Shown: piece by piece, positions 1 through 9,659 of the stretch | Numbering within the stretch: the stretch's first letter is position 1 | Layout: every line of letters begins with the position of its first letter | Origin: Aspidiotus rigidus | Lineage: Eukaryota; Arthropoda; Insecta; Hemiptera; Diaspididae | DNA length: 64,000 nt | NCBI GenBank assembly: GCA_035079385.1 | Contig: JAVHKY010000026.1 | Location: 4,056,501-4,120,500, forward strand | Direction of reading: 5' to 3' | The notes under the pieces: model-generated | What the model saw: only the letters and a program-made list of their open reading frames with translations | The model's database searches: none | Told to the model about the DNA's origin: nothing | Program-made: the position numbers and the translations under genes

Positions 1-2
1 TC

Positions 3-368
3 GAAAAAAGTGGTGTCTACAAGGTGAATTGTAATGATTGTAAAGGGATATACATAGGCGAGACTGGCCGTCAACTTAAAATTAGAATTGACGAGCATAA
101 GAAAGCTTGGGAGAAAAAGAAATTGGGGGAGTCGGCTTTTGCGGACCATCTCATTACCAGTGGTCACTGCTATAAAGAGGGGTCCGAGACCCTCCTCCAC
201 AGAGAGAACTCGTACTTCAAACGAACGGCGCTTGAGCACATTGAAATTATTCGACACCTTAATAACGACAGCCTAAATGTGCTAAACAGGCACATACCTG
301 ATGAGGGATTGATTGAATTAGTTTATGAGTATGATTCACATCGTGATGACTCGCTGGTTCAGTCATGA
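3..368 (+). CDS. Penelope-like element, C-terminal GIY-YIG endonuclease end (partial)
   Basis: The reading frame is already open at the window edge and ends at TGA 366-368, so only the last ~121 codons are seen. It contains the GIY-YIG signature (GIYIGETGR), a following R..EH stretch, a conserved H in SAFADHLITSGH and a downstream E in ALEHIEIIRH. This is the usual order in the nuclease domain that ends the single ORF of Penelope-like retroelements, where it nicks target DNA next to an upstream reverse transcriptase. The RT would lie to the left, outside the window. No stop interrupts the visible part, so it may be a fairly young copy. Family assignment rests on the nuclease alone and its position at the C-terminus. 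Confidence 0.75.
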   Translation, partial: EKSGVYKVNCNDCKGIYIGETGRQLKIRIDEHKKAWEKKKLGESAFADHLITSGHCYKEGSETLLHRENSYFKRTALEHIEIIRHLNNDSLNVLNRHIPDEGLIELVYEYDSHRDDSLVQS

Positions 369-544
369 TCTCGTCGGATGTTCTCCTTCCTAGCGGTAAT
401 TGGTTTCAGTTGCTTTCATGTCACTGTTGACAATGGTTTATTAATCGAAAGCGCTCCAGTGTGTAATCGTATTTCTGTGGCTTTGTTTAGTTTACTCCTC
501 GTTTTACTATTTTGAGTATTTCATTCGTTCAGTATGCTTGGCCA

Positions 545-780
545 TAACTTGCAGGACCGTATAAAATCTATCATATATAGCTGGAGATTCGAGAAAAATT
601 TAGACTCTCAAACTATATTATACTAGGCTTATAGTAGGGTTAGGCCTTCTTCATACTAGCTTTCTCTAGGTCTAGGCTTCCTTGAATTTTCAATACCAAA
701 TCCCATTTGACTCATAAAACAGGTTCCCTGCGTTCCTCGTTTAACTCTTAAATCGCCCCAGGTTCCCTGTAAAAAAGATT
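545..780 (-). repeat. Dispersed repeat, 'AAGCCTAG' family
   Basis: The segment contains a CATATATAGCTGGAGATTCGA monomer-like start, several AGGCCT/CTAGG steps and a CATAAAACAGGTTCCCTG block. The reverse complement reappears at about 45785-45970 and 62545-62710 with the same order of blocks. It is a diverged member of the repeat family that also carries the CATATATAGCTCGAGAGTCG monomer. Confidence 0.7.
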
Positions 781-839
781 GGGGAGGGATGAAGGGGGGA
801 CGGAGTGGTTGTCGCAAGATGGACCCCATAGATGTAAAA

Positions 840-1353
840 TTCAATTCCGAATTCTTCTATTATCGATGGTGTTCGCTACGAAGACAAATAATCAAAATTT
901 GATGTATTTGTGGAACACGTTTTCCAAATTCGCTCTCCAGGGGTTGCTTCAGATGAATTTTTCTTTATAGGTATAACTGTGACCTGCGATGAGAGAAGAA
1001 TGCTCATTGCCCACTGACAGAAACACCATTTCTCTCTGATTAAAAACCCAATCAGAGAGAAATGGTGTTCTTGCGCCAATGGGCAATGAACATCCTTTTC
1101 TCATCGCAGGTCACAAATGTAGAACAGTCTTGAAGGAACAACTTTTGTCTGAAATTTTTTTTTGTAAAAATCATAGAAGAGCTGATAAACGCAATTTTAA
1201 GAATGGGGGTAGTTCCTGTGAGAGGGAGAGGCTGTGGGAAAAAATTCTCAAGCCTAATTCGTTCTAAATACATGCTAAATTAGGAATCAGTTATCAAATT
1301 GCTTCTAACGCACGCCGATCATGATGCGGAAGCTATGCTGTAATTCCACTATA
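840..1353 (+). repeat. Dispersed repeat 'Rep-A', copy 1 (interrupted)
   Basis: This stretch matches 23925-24273 in the same order: TCAAAATTTG, GGAACACGTTTTCCAAA, GAAGGAACAAC, TTTGTCTGAAATTTTT, CGCAATTTTA, TTCGTTCTAA, GAATCAGT and a final CACTATA. Copy 1 carries an extra block, the foldback at 978-1115, that copy 2 lacks. There is no coding capacity. The element type is unknown. Confidence 0.75.
978..1115. repeat. 138-bp foldback (near-perfect inverted repeat)
   Basis: The left arm starts TGTGACCTGCGATGAGA at 978 and the right arm ends with its reverse complement at 1115. Arms of about 64 bp are separated by a short AAAAACCC loop near 1042-1049. The arms agree with a few small differences. 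The block interrupts a dispersed repeat whose other copy (23925-24273) lacks it, so it is probably an inserted foldback or MITE-like element. Confidence 0.85.
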
Positions 1354-2570
1354 TAGAGTACTAAATTTTTTTTTTTTAATTTTTACCTCGCATCATCCAT
1401 AATTTTTGCAAACTAGGGCGGGAATGGACCAGTAAGAAAAGTAAAACGAAAAGTGCAATAATTTTGAAGTGCAATCTAAGGTTTATTCTCTGGCTTGCGC
1501 TTGTTTTACGATGATCATATACCGTGTCTCAATTACCGAGAAACAAGCGCGTACTTTTCTTCAGCCAGATGCAAAGTATGAAGATAGTCCTGGTATTGTG
1601 TATACAAGAACATTAATACAGTGTAATATGCGGAAATTCTGATAGACAATACAGAATGAAGACGGCATGTGTTGTTATGGTCTTGTTTTCCGTATCTTAA
1701 TGCTTGGAAAACAATACGTAGCATAATATTATTACTACGAGTAGGTAGGATTACGTCTGTTCTCCAATCCTACTACTGCATGATAACAGATTCGAGAGAA
1801 TACGTATAAATTCTAGCTCTCGCGGGTTATGAAGTGTCGCTTCTCAAATGGTATATCTGCAGAGAAATTTTTTCTTCAAAAGGAGAACAGATCACATTAA
1901 ACTGCTGGAGAAATAAAGTAGCCTTTATCTCAATGCATTGTGAATACCATGGGTTTTTTTTTACCGAGTGGAGGCCGCATTGGATTTGAAGATGGAATGA
2001 AAGTGGACTAGTTTTTAAAAATATATTACTTCAAGTTCAGCATGCGCAATATGTGTTCAGAAAGTCGTGTGACGTGAGTCTCTTTCAATGGAGAGTAACG
2101 ATACCCAAGCATAATATTCATAAAATTGTGCAACCTTTTTATTTTGATCCAATCCGATATTCTTTCTCCATCAAAGACGGCAAAATGAATGTGTGAAGTA
2201 TCTCTGAGTCTGTGGTAACTCTTCAACATAGTCCCCGTAGTTACGAATATTATATCATTTCGGCATCATGCTTTTATGGGTTACTAGGCCTATACCACAC
2301 TCTTGGAGGCGAATACACCATTAATGAAGGTCCAGTGAATATGTGCTCCAATATACTAAATTTTTGTACCTACCATATAGTCGTATTGAAATTGAAATTG
2401 AAATATATTTTATTTCCCTCCACTGAGATATAGATCTCGTGTTGGACGGACTTCTTATAACATAATACGCTCGTATGTACAAATTTTCGTAATATTAATA
2501 ATATTTGTCTTCAGCTTTACGATATCGGTTAGTTGGTTTTCGTTCTTTTGGTGTGCGTTAGTCTTTTCGT
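1354..2570. other. No gene recognised
   Basis: AT-rich DNA with only short, unrelated open frames. I see no transposon ends, no tandem array and no RNA gene here. Confidence 0.6.
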
Positions 2571-2578
2571 TTTTTTGA

Positions 2579-2595
2579 CATGTTCCATGTCTTTT
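2579..2595 (+). repeat. 17-bp inverted repeat bracketing the LINE 3' UTR, outer arm
   Basis: CATGTTCCATGTCTTTT here is the exact reverse complement of 4242-4258, just past the ORF2 stop codon. The same pair brackets the second copy at 11045-11061 and 13782-13798. The two arms could pair in the transcript and bring the 3' end close to the stop codon; that role is inferred. Confidence 0.8.
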
Positions 2596-2632
2596 CTCTC
2601 GCCAGACCCTGATTTTGAAACTCGCGAGTACA

Positions 2633-2652
2633 CCCCCCCTCCCCCCCCCCCG
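2633..2652. repeat. C-rich tract in LINE 3' UTR
   Basis: A run of C with one T, flanked by CGCGAGTACA on both sides. The same context with a longer C run is found at 11098-11118 in the second copy. Confidence 0.8.
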
Positions 2653-2718
2653 TCAAGAGAAATCTCTACCCAGTGGGTGATTCAGAAATTCGCGAGTACA
2701 CACCGCGTAATAATAATA

Positions 2719-2833
2719 ATCAATAATAAATAAATAAATAAATAAATAAATAAATGAATAAATAAATAATTAAATAATTAAATAAATAAATAATTAAATA
2801 AATAAATAAATAAATAATTAAATAATTAAATAA

Positions 2834-2871
<38 letters not shown>

Positions 2872-3089
2872 AAATAATTAAATAATTAAATAAATAAATA
2901 ATTAAATAAATAAATAATTAAATAATTAAATAAATAAATAATTAAATAATTAAATAATTAAATAATTAAATAAATAAATAAATAAATAATTAAATAATTA
3001 AATAATTAAATAAATAAATAAATAATTAAATAATTAAATAATTAAATAAATAAATAATTAAATAAATAAATAAATAAATAATTAAATAA

Positions 3090-3127
<38 letters not shown>

Positions 3128-3205
3128 AAATAATTAAATAAATAAATAATTAAATAAATAAATAATTAAATAATTAAATAAATAAATAATTAAATAATTA
3201 AATAA

Positions 3206-3239
<34 letters not shown>

Positions 3240-3351
3240 AAATAATTAAATAATTATTCAATTAAATAATTAAATAATTAAATAAATAAATAAATAATTA
3301 AATAATTAAATAATTAAATAAATAAATAATTAAATAATTAAATAAATAAAT
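2719..3351. repeat. AT-rich array of AAAT and AATT units
   Basis: About 630 bp made almost wholly of AAAT repeats mixed with TTAAATAATT units. The same material fills parts of 11178-13152. It lies inside the 3' UTR of the CR1-like LINE. Confidence 0.9.
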
Positions 3352-3352
3352 A

Positions 3353-4045
3353 GTCGAAATTTTTCTAAGTCCCCCTTCTATCATATATAGCTCGAGAGTC
3401 GAAATTTTTCTAAGTCCCTATCATATATGGCTGGAGAGTCGAAATTTTTCTAAGTCCCTATCATATATGGCTGGAGAGTCGAAATTTTTCTAAGTCCCTC
3501 TCCTATCATATATGGCTCGAGAGTCGAAATTTTTCTGAGTCCCTCTCCTATCATGTATGGCTCGAGAGTCGAAATTTTTCCAAGTCCCCCTTCTATCATA
3601 TATGGCTCAAGAGTCGAAATTCTTCCAAGTCCCTCTCCTATCATATATGGCTCGAGAGTCGAAATTTTTCTAAGTACCCCTTCTATCATATATGGCTTGA
3701 GAGTCGAAATTTTTCTAAGTCCCTATCATATATGGCTTGAGAGTCGAAATTTTTCTAAGTCCCTCTCCTATCATATATGGCTCGAGAGTCGAAATTTTTC
3801 TAAGTCCCCCTTCTATCATATATGGCTCGAGAGTCGAAATTTTTCTAAGTCCCCCTTCTATCATATATGGCTCGAGAGTCGAAATTCTTCCAAGTCCCTC
3901 TCCTATCATATATGGCTTGAGAGTAAGTCCCGCTTGTATCATATATGGAGTCGAAATTTTTCCAAGTCCCCCTTCTATCATATATGGCTCGAGAGTCGAA
4001 ATTCTTCTGAGTCCCTCTCCTATCATATATGGCTCGAGAGTCGAA
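3353..4045. repeat. 40/45-bp minisatellite, about 16 units
   Basis: The core is CATATATGGCTCGAGAGTCG followed by AAATTTTTCTAAGTCCC. Units are about 45 bp with a 5-bp CCTTC or TCTCC spacer and about 40 bp without it. The long overlapping open frames on both strands are a by-product of the 45-bp period and are not genes. Single monomers of the same core lie at many other places (about 11380, 12195, 30140, 38210, 45970-46190, 55700-55835, 57614). Confidence 0.95.
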
Positions 4046-4274
4046 AAAAATAACCCTATTCCATACAGCAAATATAAAACTCCAATTATTCTCAATTTCA
4101 TATAAATCGACCCAATACCAACCGAGAATACAAGACTTATACGACGCCAAGATAGGTAAGGGGGTAAACGAATAATATCTCACGAACACTTGACCTAGTA
4201 GAAGCCTAGACTAAAATATTTCAAGATGACTGATAAAATATAAAAGACATGGAACATGATCTTCATTTATTTGG

Positions 4275-7200
4275 CTATGCCAGAAAATTTTTTTCTTGTT
4301 TTTCTATTATGTTTCCTATCGTTTTTTTGTAATTAGTTATTTTTGCGTTCACTATTTCTTCTTTATCGTCCATGTTTAGTTTGTTGAAGTATTGTAGTCC
4401 TTTGTATATTCCTGTTCGTTTTCCTGCGTCAGTTTTTACTTTCGGTAGTGTCATTGTGAGTTCGTTGTTCCTAGTTTTTCTACTTTTCTCCCGTATATTT
4501 CTTAGATGGCCGTTTTTGTTTACATATTTTATGGTACTAATTTCGTGTAGTTCTTCTATTGTCGGCACCTTTGTTTCTTTGAATAGGTCTTTTGTGTGAT
4601 ATCTTTTCGGTTTGTTATACAAAATTTTCAGGAATTTCTTTTGACTACGAATTACTGTTTTCAGATTTACTTTATACGTTGCCCCCCATGCCGCGATTCC
4701 ATATTGAATTTTGGATTGGATCATTGCCATGTAAATTAATCTTTTTGTCTTTTTCGGTATCATATTTTTTATTTGCAAAGCCAGATATATTGTTTTCAAA
4801 AGTTTTCCTGCTACGGTTTTCACATGCTCCTTCCAATTAAGATTCTTTTCAATTGTGACCCCTAAGTATTTCGTATGTGTAACTTTCATTAATGTTTGGC
4901 ATCCACCTTTTTCTTCATAACTCTTTTCGCTACATTTTGTGTTATGGACAAATATTTTCACATCTTCTTCGTTTTTTTTATTCTGTAGGCTAAACTGTAT
5001 AATGTTCGTTTTTTTTAGGTTTAATATAAAGTTATTGTTATTGAGCCAGCTTATTATCATCCCTAGATCTTCCTCAGTGTGTTGTTTTACCTCCCCCCAC
5101 GTGTCGCCTCTTTCTATCATTACTGTATCGTCAGCATACGAGATTATTTTTCCCTTGATTTCCACCCTTCCCAATTCATTCATATATATTAGAAATAATA
5201 TGGGCGACAAGGCCGACCCCTGTGGTGTACCCACCCTCAGTTGGAGATAATTACTTTCTGTTCCTCCTATTCTCACTTTTTGCCTTCTACATTCCAAATA
5301 TGATTGGAACCAATTGAGCACCTTTCCTCCACATCCTGCTTCCTTGATTCTTTCAATTAATTTCTCGTGCTCAACTAAATCGAAGGCTTTAGATAGGTCT
5401 TGGAACACGGCTAGACATTTTTTTCCCTTATCTATTTCGTTTATAAGTGTATTATGAAGTTTGCTGATTGCGTCTTCCGTTCCCATGTTTCTCCTAAATC
5501 CCAACTGACTTTCTACAAAATATTCCCTCCCTTCTAGATAAGATACTAGTTGTTCCTTCACCGCTTTTTCTATTATTTTTGATACATTCGAAAGTAAAGA
5601 AACCGGCCTATAGTTATTTATATCCTCTACATTGCCTCCCTTATATATTGGCCTAATGACTGCTCTTTTGTAAAATTCCGGGAAGATCCCAGAGCTTATG
5701 CTAAGGTTTATCAAATGGGTTATTGGAGTTGCCAGTCTGTCTCTATTTTCCTTTATTATTTTTGCTGGGATTTGATCCACTCCTGCAGCTGCGTACAATT
5801 TTAAACTGTTAATTATCTTTTTTGTCGTATATTCAGTAACAGGATTGAATTTTTCCCAGGTCGTATTTTCCTCAATTTTTTCGTTTATCTCCGTCCTTAT
5901 CGTAATTTTTGATTCCCCCCTGTCCTTCCTTATTTTTTCGATTTCTTTCTTTATGGTATCCGTTATATTCGTGTAGTGTTGATTAAATGTTTCAACTATT
6001 TCTTGCATATTAGTTGTGACAGTTCCTTTGACCATTAAGCTTTTAGGGTCCTTATCCTCTCCTTTTCCCTTTCCATTGTTTACAACCTTATGAAGAGTTT
6101 TCCACATTTCTTTACTATTGAAAGGGGTGTTGTTTATTTGCTTTGCGTAATGTTCCGTTTTTCTTTTCTTTATCATGGCTGTTACTTCATTCCTATAGGC
6201 TTTATATTTCCTATTTAGTTCCTCATCTTGTGGTTTTTTCCTAACTTCTAAGTGTAGTCTATCTCTATATCTTATCTTCTGAATTAGCATTTTCGTTATC
6301 CATGGTTTTACTTTAGTATATTTATTCTTTTCGTAGTAAGTGTACTCATTTTTCCCTATTATTCTTTTCAATATACTTGTAAAATTCTCGGTCGCTGTGT
6401 TTATACATTTTTCTTTCACTACTTCCTTCCAATCTTGTATATTTATATCTTTAGTTACTCCCTCATAACCTATACCCTTCTTAATGATTTTTTTTCTTTC
6501 CTTTCTTTCTATCTTACTGTTTTCTCGCTTTATTGACATTAAGGTGGGGTAATGGTCGGTTATGTTTGTGAGTAGTACTATTGTTTTACTGATTTCGTTT
6601 TTGTTATTCATGGGGAAAAATATGTGGTCTAGGCAAGTCTTAGTTTCATTTGTTACTCTTGTGTATTCGTTTATACAGGGGATTAACCCCATTTCCGCCA
6701 TCTTTGTTAGGTATAAGTTGCTAAGGTCATTTTCTGTTCTTATGTCTAGGTTGGTATCTCCAACTATCATTAATCGTTTTTCATTCGTTTTCTCATTGCT
6801 ACTTATGGTTCCCTTCAGTTCTTTAATAAAAGATTTTGTGTTCAGATTTGGGGGTCGGTATATGGCGAACATTATAATTTTCTCCTTTTCAAATTCTACA
6901 ATAAGCCCAGTCATTGTTTCCGAGACTATTTCCGTTACTTTGTGTTTTTTAATATTATTTTTCACGTAAACAACTACTCCGTCGTTTTTATTTTTATTTC
7001 TTTTAGTGTAGAACACTGTGTACTCTTTTATGTAAAAATGTTCTTCTATGTCTAGATTTTCGTTTAACCAGCATTCTCCTAGGATTATTACATCAGGGTT
7101 TATTTTAGTGTCTTCTAGTGTTACTTGGAGTTCATCAAAATTTTTGGTAATACTTCGAATGTTCGCGGCTAACAGTGTGAAGTCGTTGTTGTGTATTATG

Positions 7201-7298
7201 TTATAGGCAGTAAGTTGTGTTGGTGTCATCATCTTGTTCGTTACGTACGTATATTGTTGTATTTTGTTTGGGTTACTGTTCTGTGAATTTGTTATCAT
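4275..7298 (-). CDS. CR1-like LINE ORF2: endonuclease and reverse transcriptase
   Basis: 1007 residues with no interruption, starting at an ATG 69 bp after the ORF1 stop. The N-terminal third is an APE-type endonuclease: AANIRS near residue 45, GECW near 74, GDTNLD at about 180 and TDHYP at about 247, the positions of the catalytic N, E, D/N and D-H residues. The RT follows: NNYRPVSLLS near 561, DLSKAFD near 634, GTPQGSALSP near 690 and the catalytic YADD at 721-724. A thumb region (KYLGVTIEKNLNWKEH) and a basic C-terminus follow; no RNase H is seen. The protein would nick the target and copy the element RNA from the nick. All catalytic motifs look intact, so the copy could be active. Confidence 0.9.
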   Translation of the reverse strand: MITNSQNSNPNKIQQYTYVTNKMMTPTQLTAYNIIHNNDFTLLAANIRSITKNFDELQVTLEDTKINPDVIILGECWLNENLDIEEHFYIKEYTVFYTKRNKNKNDGVVVYVKNNIKKHKVTEIVSETMTGLIVEFEKEKIIMFAIYRPPNLNTKSFIKELKGTISSNEKTNEKRLMIVGDTNLDIRTENDLSNLYLTKMAEMGLIPCINEYTRVTNETKTCLDHIFFPMNNKNEISKTIVLLTNITDHYPTLMSIKRENSKIERKERKKIIKKGIGYEGVTKDINIQDWKEVVKEKCINTATENFTSILKRIIGKNEYTYYEKNKYTKVKPWITKMLIQKIRYRDRLHLEVRKKPQDEELNRKYKAYRNEVTAMIKKRKTEHYAKQINNTPFNSKEMWKTLHKVVNNGKGKGEDKDPKSLMVKGTVTTNMQEIVETFNQHYTNITDTIKKEIEKIRKDRGESKITIRTEINEKIEENTTWEKFNPVTEYTTKKIINSLKLYAAAGVDQIPAKIIKENRDRLATPITHLINLSISSGIFPEFYKRAVIRPIYKGGNVEDINNYRPVSLLSNVSKIIEKAVKEQLVSYLEGREYFVESQLGFRRNMGTEDAISKLHNTLINEIDKGKKCLAVFQDLSKAFDLVEHEKLIERIKEAGCGGKVLNWFQSYLECRRQKVRIGGTESNYLQLRVGTPQGSALSPILFLIYMNELGRVEIKGKIISYADDTVMIERGDTWGEVKQHTEEDLGMIISWLNNNNFILNLKKTNIIQFSLQNKKNEEDVKIFVHNTKCSEKSYEEKGGCQTLMKVTHTKYLGVTIEKNLNWKEHVKTVAGKLLKTIYLALQIKNMIPKKTKRLIYMAMIQSKIQYGIAAWGATYKVNLKTVIRSQKKFLKILYNKPKRYHTKDLFKETKVPTIEELHEISTIKYVNKNGHLRNIREKSRKTRNNELTMTLPKVKTDAGKRTGIYKGLQYFNKLNMDDKEEIVNAKITNYKKTIGNIIEKQEKNFLA

Positions 7299-7367
7299 GT
7301 TATAGTTATGTGGGTTTTTACGTTTTGTATTGATGATATCGTAAGCTAAAAACTACGGTTACCTGCA

Positions 7368-8204
7368 TTACACTATTTTATCTAAGTCTTCTTCCTTATT
7401 CACGTGGATGATGGCACTATTCTCCGTTTTTCTGCATTTTATTTTCCCCTTTGACTGCCAGAATCTTTCGTAGTTCGCCGCCTTGCACCTCGCTTTTGTC
7501 TGGATGAATAGGTCGCGATTATTTTTTGTAAGATTGGCGTTAATGTAGACTTCTTTTTCGGGGGTGGTCGCGTCCTTGTCGATGTGCTTCATTTTCAGCT
7601 CTCTCTTCTTCTTGCTGTGTATGAATCCGTCTGCTGTTCGAGAACTATTAAATGCAGCTATTATTATTGGCGGTGGTCTCCCAGCTTCCACTTTCCCACC
7701 CAGACGATGACTATTAAGTAGATCACCTTCCTTCAACTCGAGTCCCAGGACTTCAGCTACTTTCTTGACGATTGTGTCAGTTGATTCATCCTTCGATATT
7801 GGGTAGTTGTGTATTTCTATATTCTTGTTTCGGTCATGTTGCTCATTGTCGTTTATTGTTTTCCTTAATTGGGTGTTTTCTCTCTTCAGTACTTCTACTT
7901 GTTCTTCGACAGTCCCAATCCTTCCTTCGTGGTTTTCAATTTTTCCTAAAACCTCCTCGTGCCGTTCTTCCATTTTCTTGACGGCGGCTTCGATGGTGTC
8001 AAGTTTTTCAAGCTTTTTTGTAATGTTTGTCAGCATGTCCATCGCTTCTTCGTTTTTCATTTTGTCGGTGCAATTTTTACACGACCAGTTGGGGAAATTG
8101 CCTCTGATACAGGTACGATGTGCGGAAGAGGGGCAGGTTGCGCAGATAACTAATGTCTTATTGTGTGATACGAAGTTTCCACATATGGCACACCGTGCTA
8201 CCAT
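7368..8204 (-). CDS. CR1-like LINE ORF1: PHD-like zinc finger, coiled coil, FP25K-like domain
   Basis: 278 residues from ATG at 8202-8204. Residues 5-45 hold a PHD-like pattern of metal ligands (C5, C8, C21, C24, H29, C32, C42, C45). Residues ~55-115 are charged and heptad-like, probably a coiled coil. From ~120 on, IHNYP, EVYINANLT, RCKAANYERFWQSKGKI and the DLDKIV end resemble the C-terminal domain shared by many LINE ORF1 proteins and the baculovirus FP25K family. Such proteins bind element RNA and form particles; the finger may contact histones or protein partners, which is inferred. The frame is intact and sits just upstream of ORF2. Confidence 0.85.
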   Translation of the reverse strand: MVARCAICGNFVSHNKTLVICATCPSSAHRTCIRGNFPNWSCKNCTDKMKNEEAMDMLTNITKKLEKLDTIEAAVKKMEERHEEVLGKIENHEGRIGTVEEQVEVLKRENTQLRKTINDNEQHDRNKNIEIHNYPISKDESTDTIVKKVAEVLGLELKEGDLLNSHRLGGKVEAGRPPPIIIAAFNSSRTADGFIHSKKKRELKMKHIDKDATTPEKEVYINANLTKNNRDLFIQTKARCKAANYERFWQSKGKIKCRKTENSAIIHVNKEEDLDKIV

Positions 8205-8300
8205 ATCTCAGTACATGTTTGAAAGCAAAGTTTCACGCACAAACACGAGCACTAAACTCTTATCTTTCAGATACTATAGAATACGTTTAAATGAGAATTG

Positions 8301-9659
8301 AAAAGAACGCACGTTACCGGAATTTCAACGCTACGAGAAGCGTCTTTTACCTTCCGATATCGTAAATATTCAAGCCGAACAGAAAAGTATAACCACTATC
8401 TGTGGCACTCGATAATCCCGTGAGTACCACAAGCGACTTTTGCGGGTATCGAATTTCCTCTGTGAAAATATGTGCTATTACGTCCTGTCGATTATAGATT
8501 TATGTACATATATGAGTACTTCGCAGAATTACGATTTTACGAAAAGTTTGCAACAAGGTGTCAAACTGCAAGTCGAGAATATAAAAAAAATCACGTATTT
8601 TTTTCACACATCCTCGTTCACTAGACTATGCATTATTGACGTCTGTTAAGATAAATCTTGTGACCACGAGTAGAAAAACGAATTCGGATGAGAGAAGCGA
8701 AGCGAAACATTCGCGAGGACATCAGTCGTAATTCTTTTTGAAGAGAGAACAACAATCTGTGTTCCGTCGAAGTTTTAAGTACCGGTACGTCGGGTTGATT
8801 AAGAATAAATACTCCCCCCAGTATCTATTTATTCTAACTTTACCCTATTTGACTTGGAATTTAAGCGTAAAATATGATTACCCATAATGAAAGCGCATCG
8901 TATGACACCGTCGACAGAAAAGTGAACCAACAATATATAAATTGAATGTCAAAGGTGAAGATTGATTTCAACTGTAGATTTAGGAATTGCGGTTTCTTCG
9001 CACGCCAAAAACTACTTCTATCGTGCAAAGAGACTTAAGATGACCATGGCTTAGCTTGAGATGGGCAATATGACGCTGGAGTTGAGTGATGAAAGTGGAA
9101 TGAGAGAATCTAGAGACTGCGAAAAAAAATCATGGAGGAGAAAATTATTTTGAATTGTTCGTTTCATAATCACTGTGTCTGCAGCGAGAGAAAATAAGCA
9201 TACAAAAGGCAGAAAGAAATTCGGTGACGAATAACGAGAGAAAGAGATTAGTAAAATGAAAAAACGGAGTCTTTCTCGCTCAAATGTATAACTCGAGCAA
9301 AATTTGACGTTTCAGTCAATCTAATAACCATAAAAACACAGAACAAACTGAAGCAACGTATAGACTACGACAGAAGAAAGCAAGAGACGGATAAATTTGC
9401 TACCTAGAATTGTTTTTGCCGCATGTTCTATTACCCGTCTTCCATTGTGGAGTGGGTGCGGGTTGCGTTTAAGCATTAATTTTGCTTCCTTTAACACCGA
9501 TACCGACCCTTTCGGACATAACTTCAGCGTTAGAAGGATCTCCTCGGCAGAAACTCAAGCAACCACCAAGTTGCAGTGCTTCCGGGCATACAAACTTTGA
9601 CCGCAGTCGGAGTCTCTTCTTTTTCTGGCTTCATGTTCCCATGATTGTTGTCTCACCTA
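8301..9659. other. No gene recognised
   Basis: The left part is probably 5' UTR of the CR1-like LINE, but its start cannot be placed. The rest is unremarkable AT-rich sequence with short random frames. Confidence 0.5.

Larger units (their letters stand above)
2575..8300 (-). mobile_element. CR1-like non-LTR retrotransposon, apparently full length
   Basis: Read on the minus strand, the element has ORF1 (8204-7368), a 69-bp gap, ORF2 (7298-4275) and a long 3' UTR. The UTR runs through a 40/45-bp minisatellite, an AT-rich array and a C-rich tract and ends near 2575. The 3' end is placed by comparison with a 5'-truncated second copy at 11041-13833, which shares the same terminal block. Both ORFs are uninterrupted. 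The 5' boundary is not visible, so 8300 is approximate. ORF layout, an RT of the YADD type and the PHD-like ORF1 point to the CR1/L2/Daphne group; finer placement needs a phylogeny. Confidence 0.8.

Noticed and set aside
3353..4045. CRISPR-like array
   Set aside because: There are no unique spacers of constant length between repeats, and the host is a eukaryote. The 5-bp spacers are part of the unit.
3450..4189. Long overlapping open frames on both strands with repeated ISTLEPYMI- or SRNFSKSP-like peptides
   Set aside because: They follow the 45-bp repeat period, occur on both strands and have no unique sequence. They are artefacts of the minisatellite.
4372..8301. Plus-strand open frames over the CR1-like LINE
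   Set aside because: They are antisense shadows of ORF1 and ORF2, T-rich and without domains.
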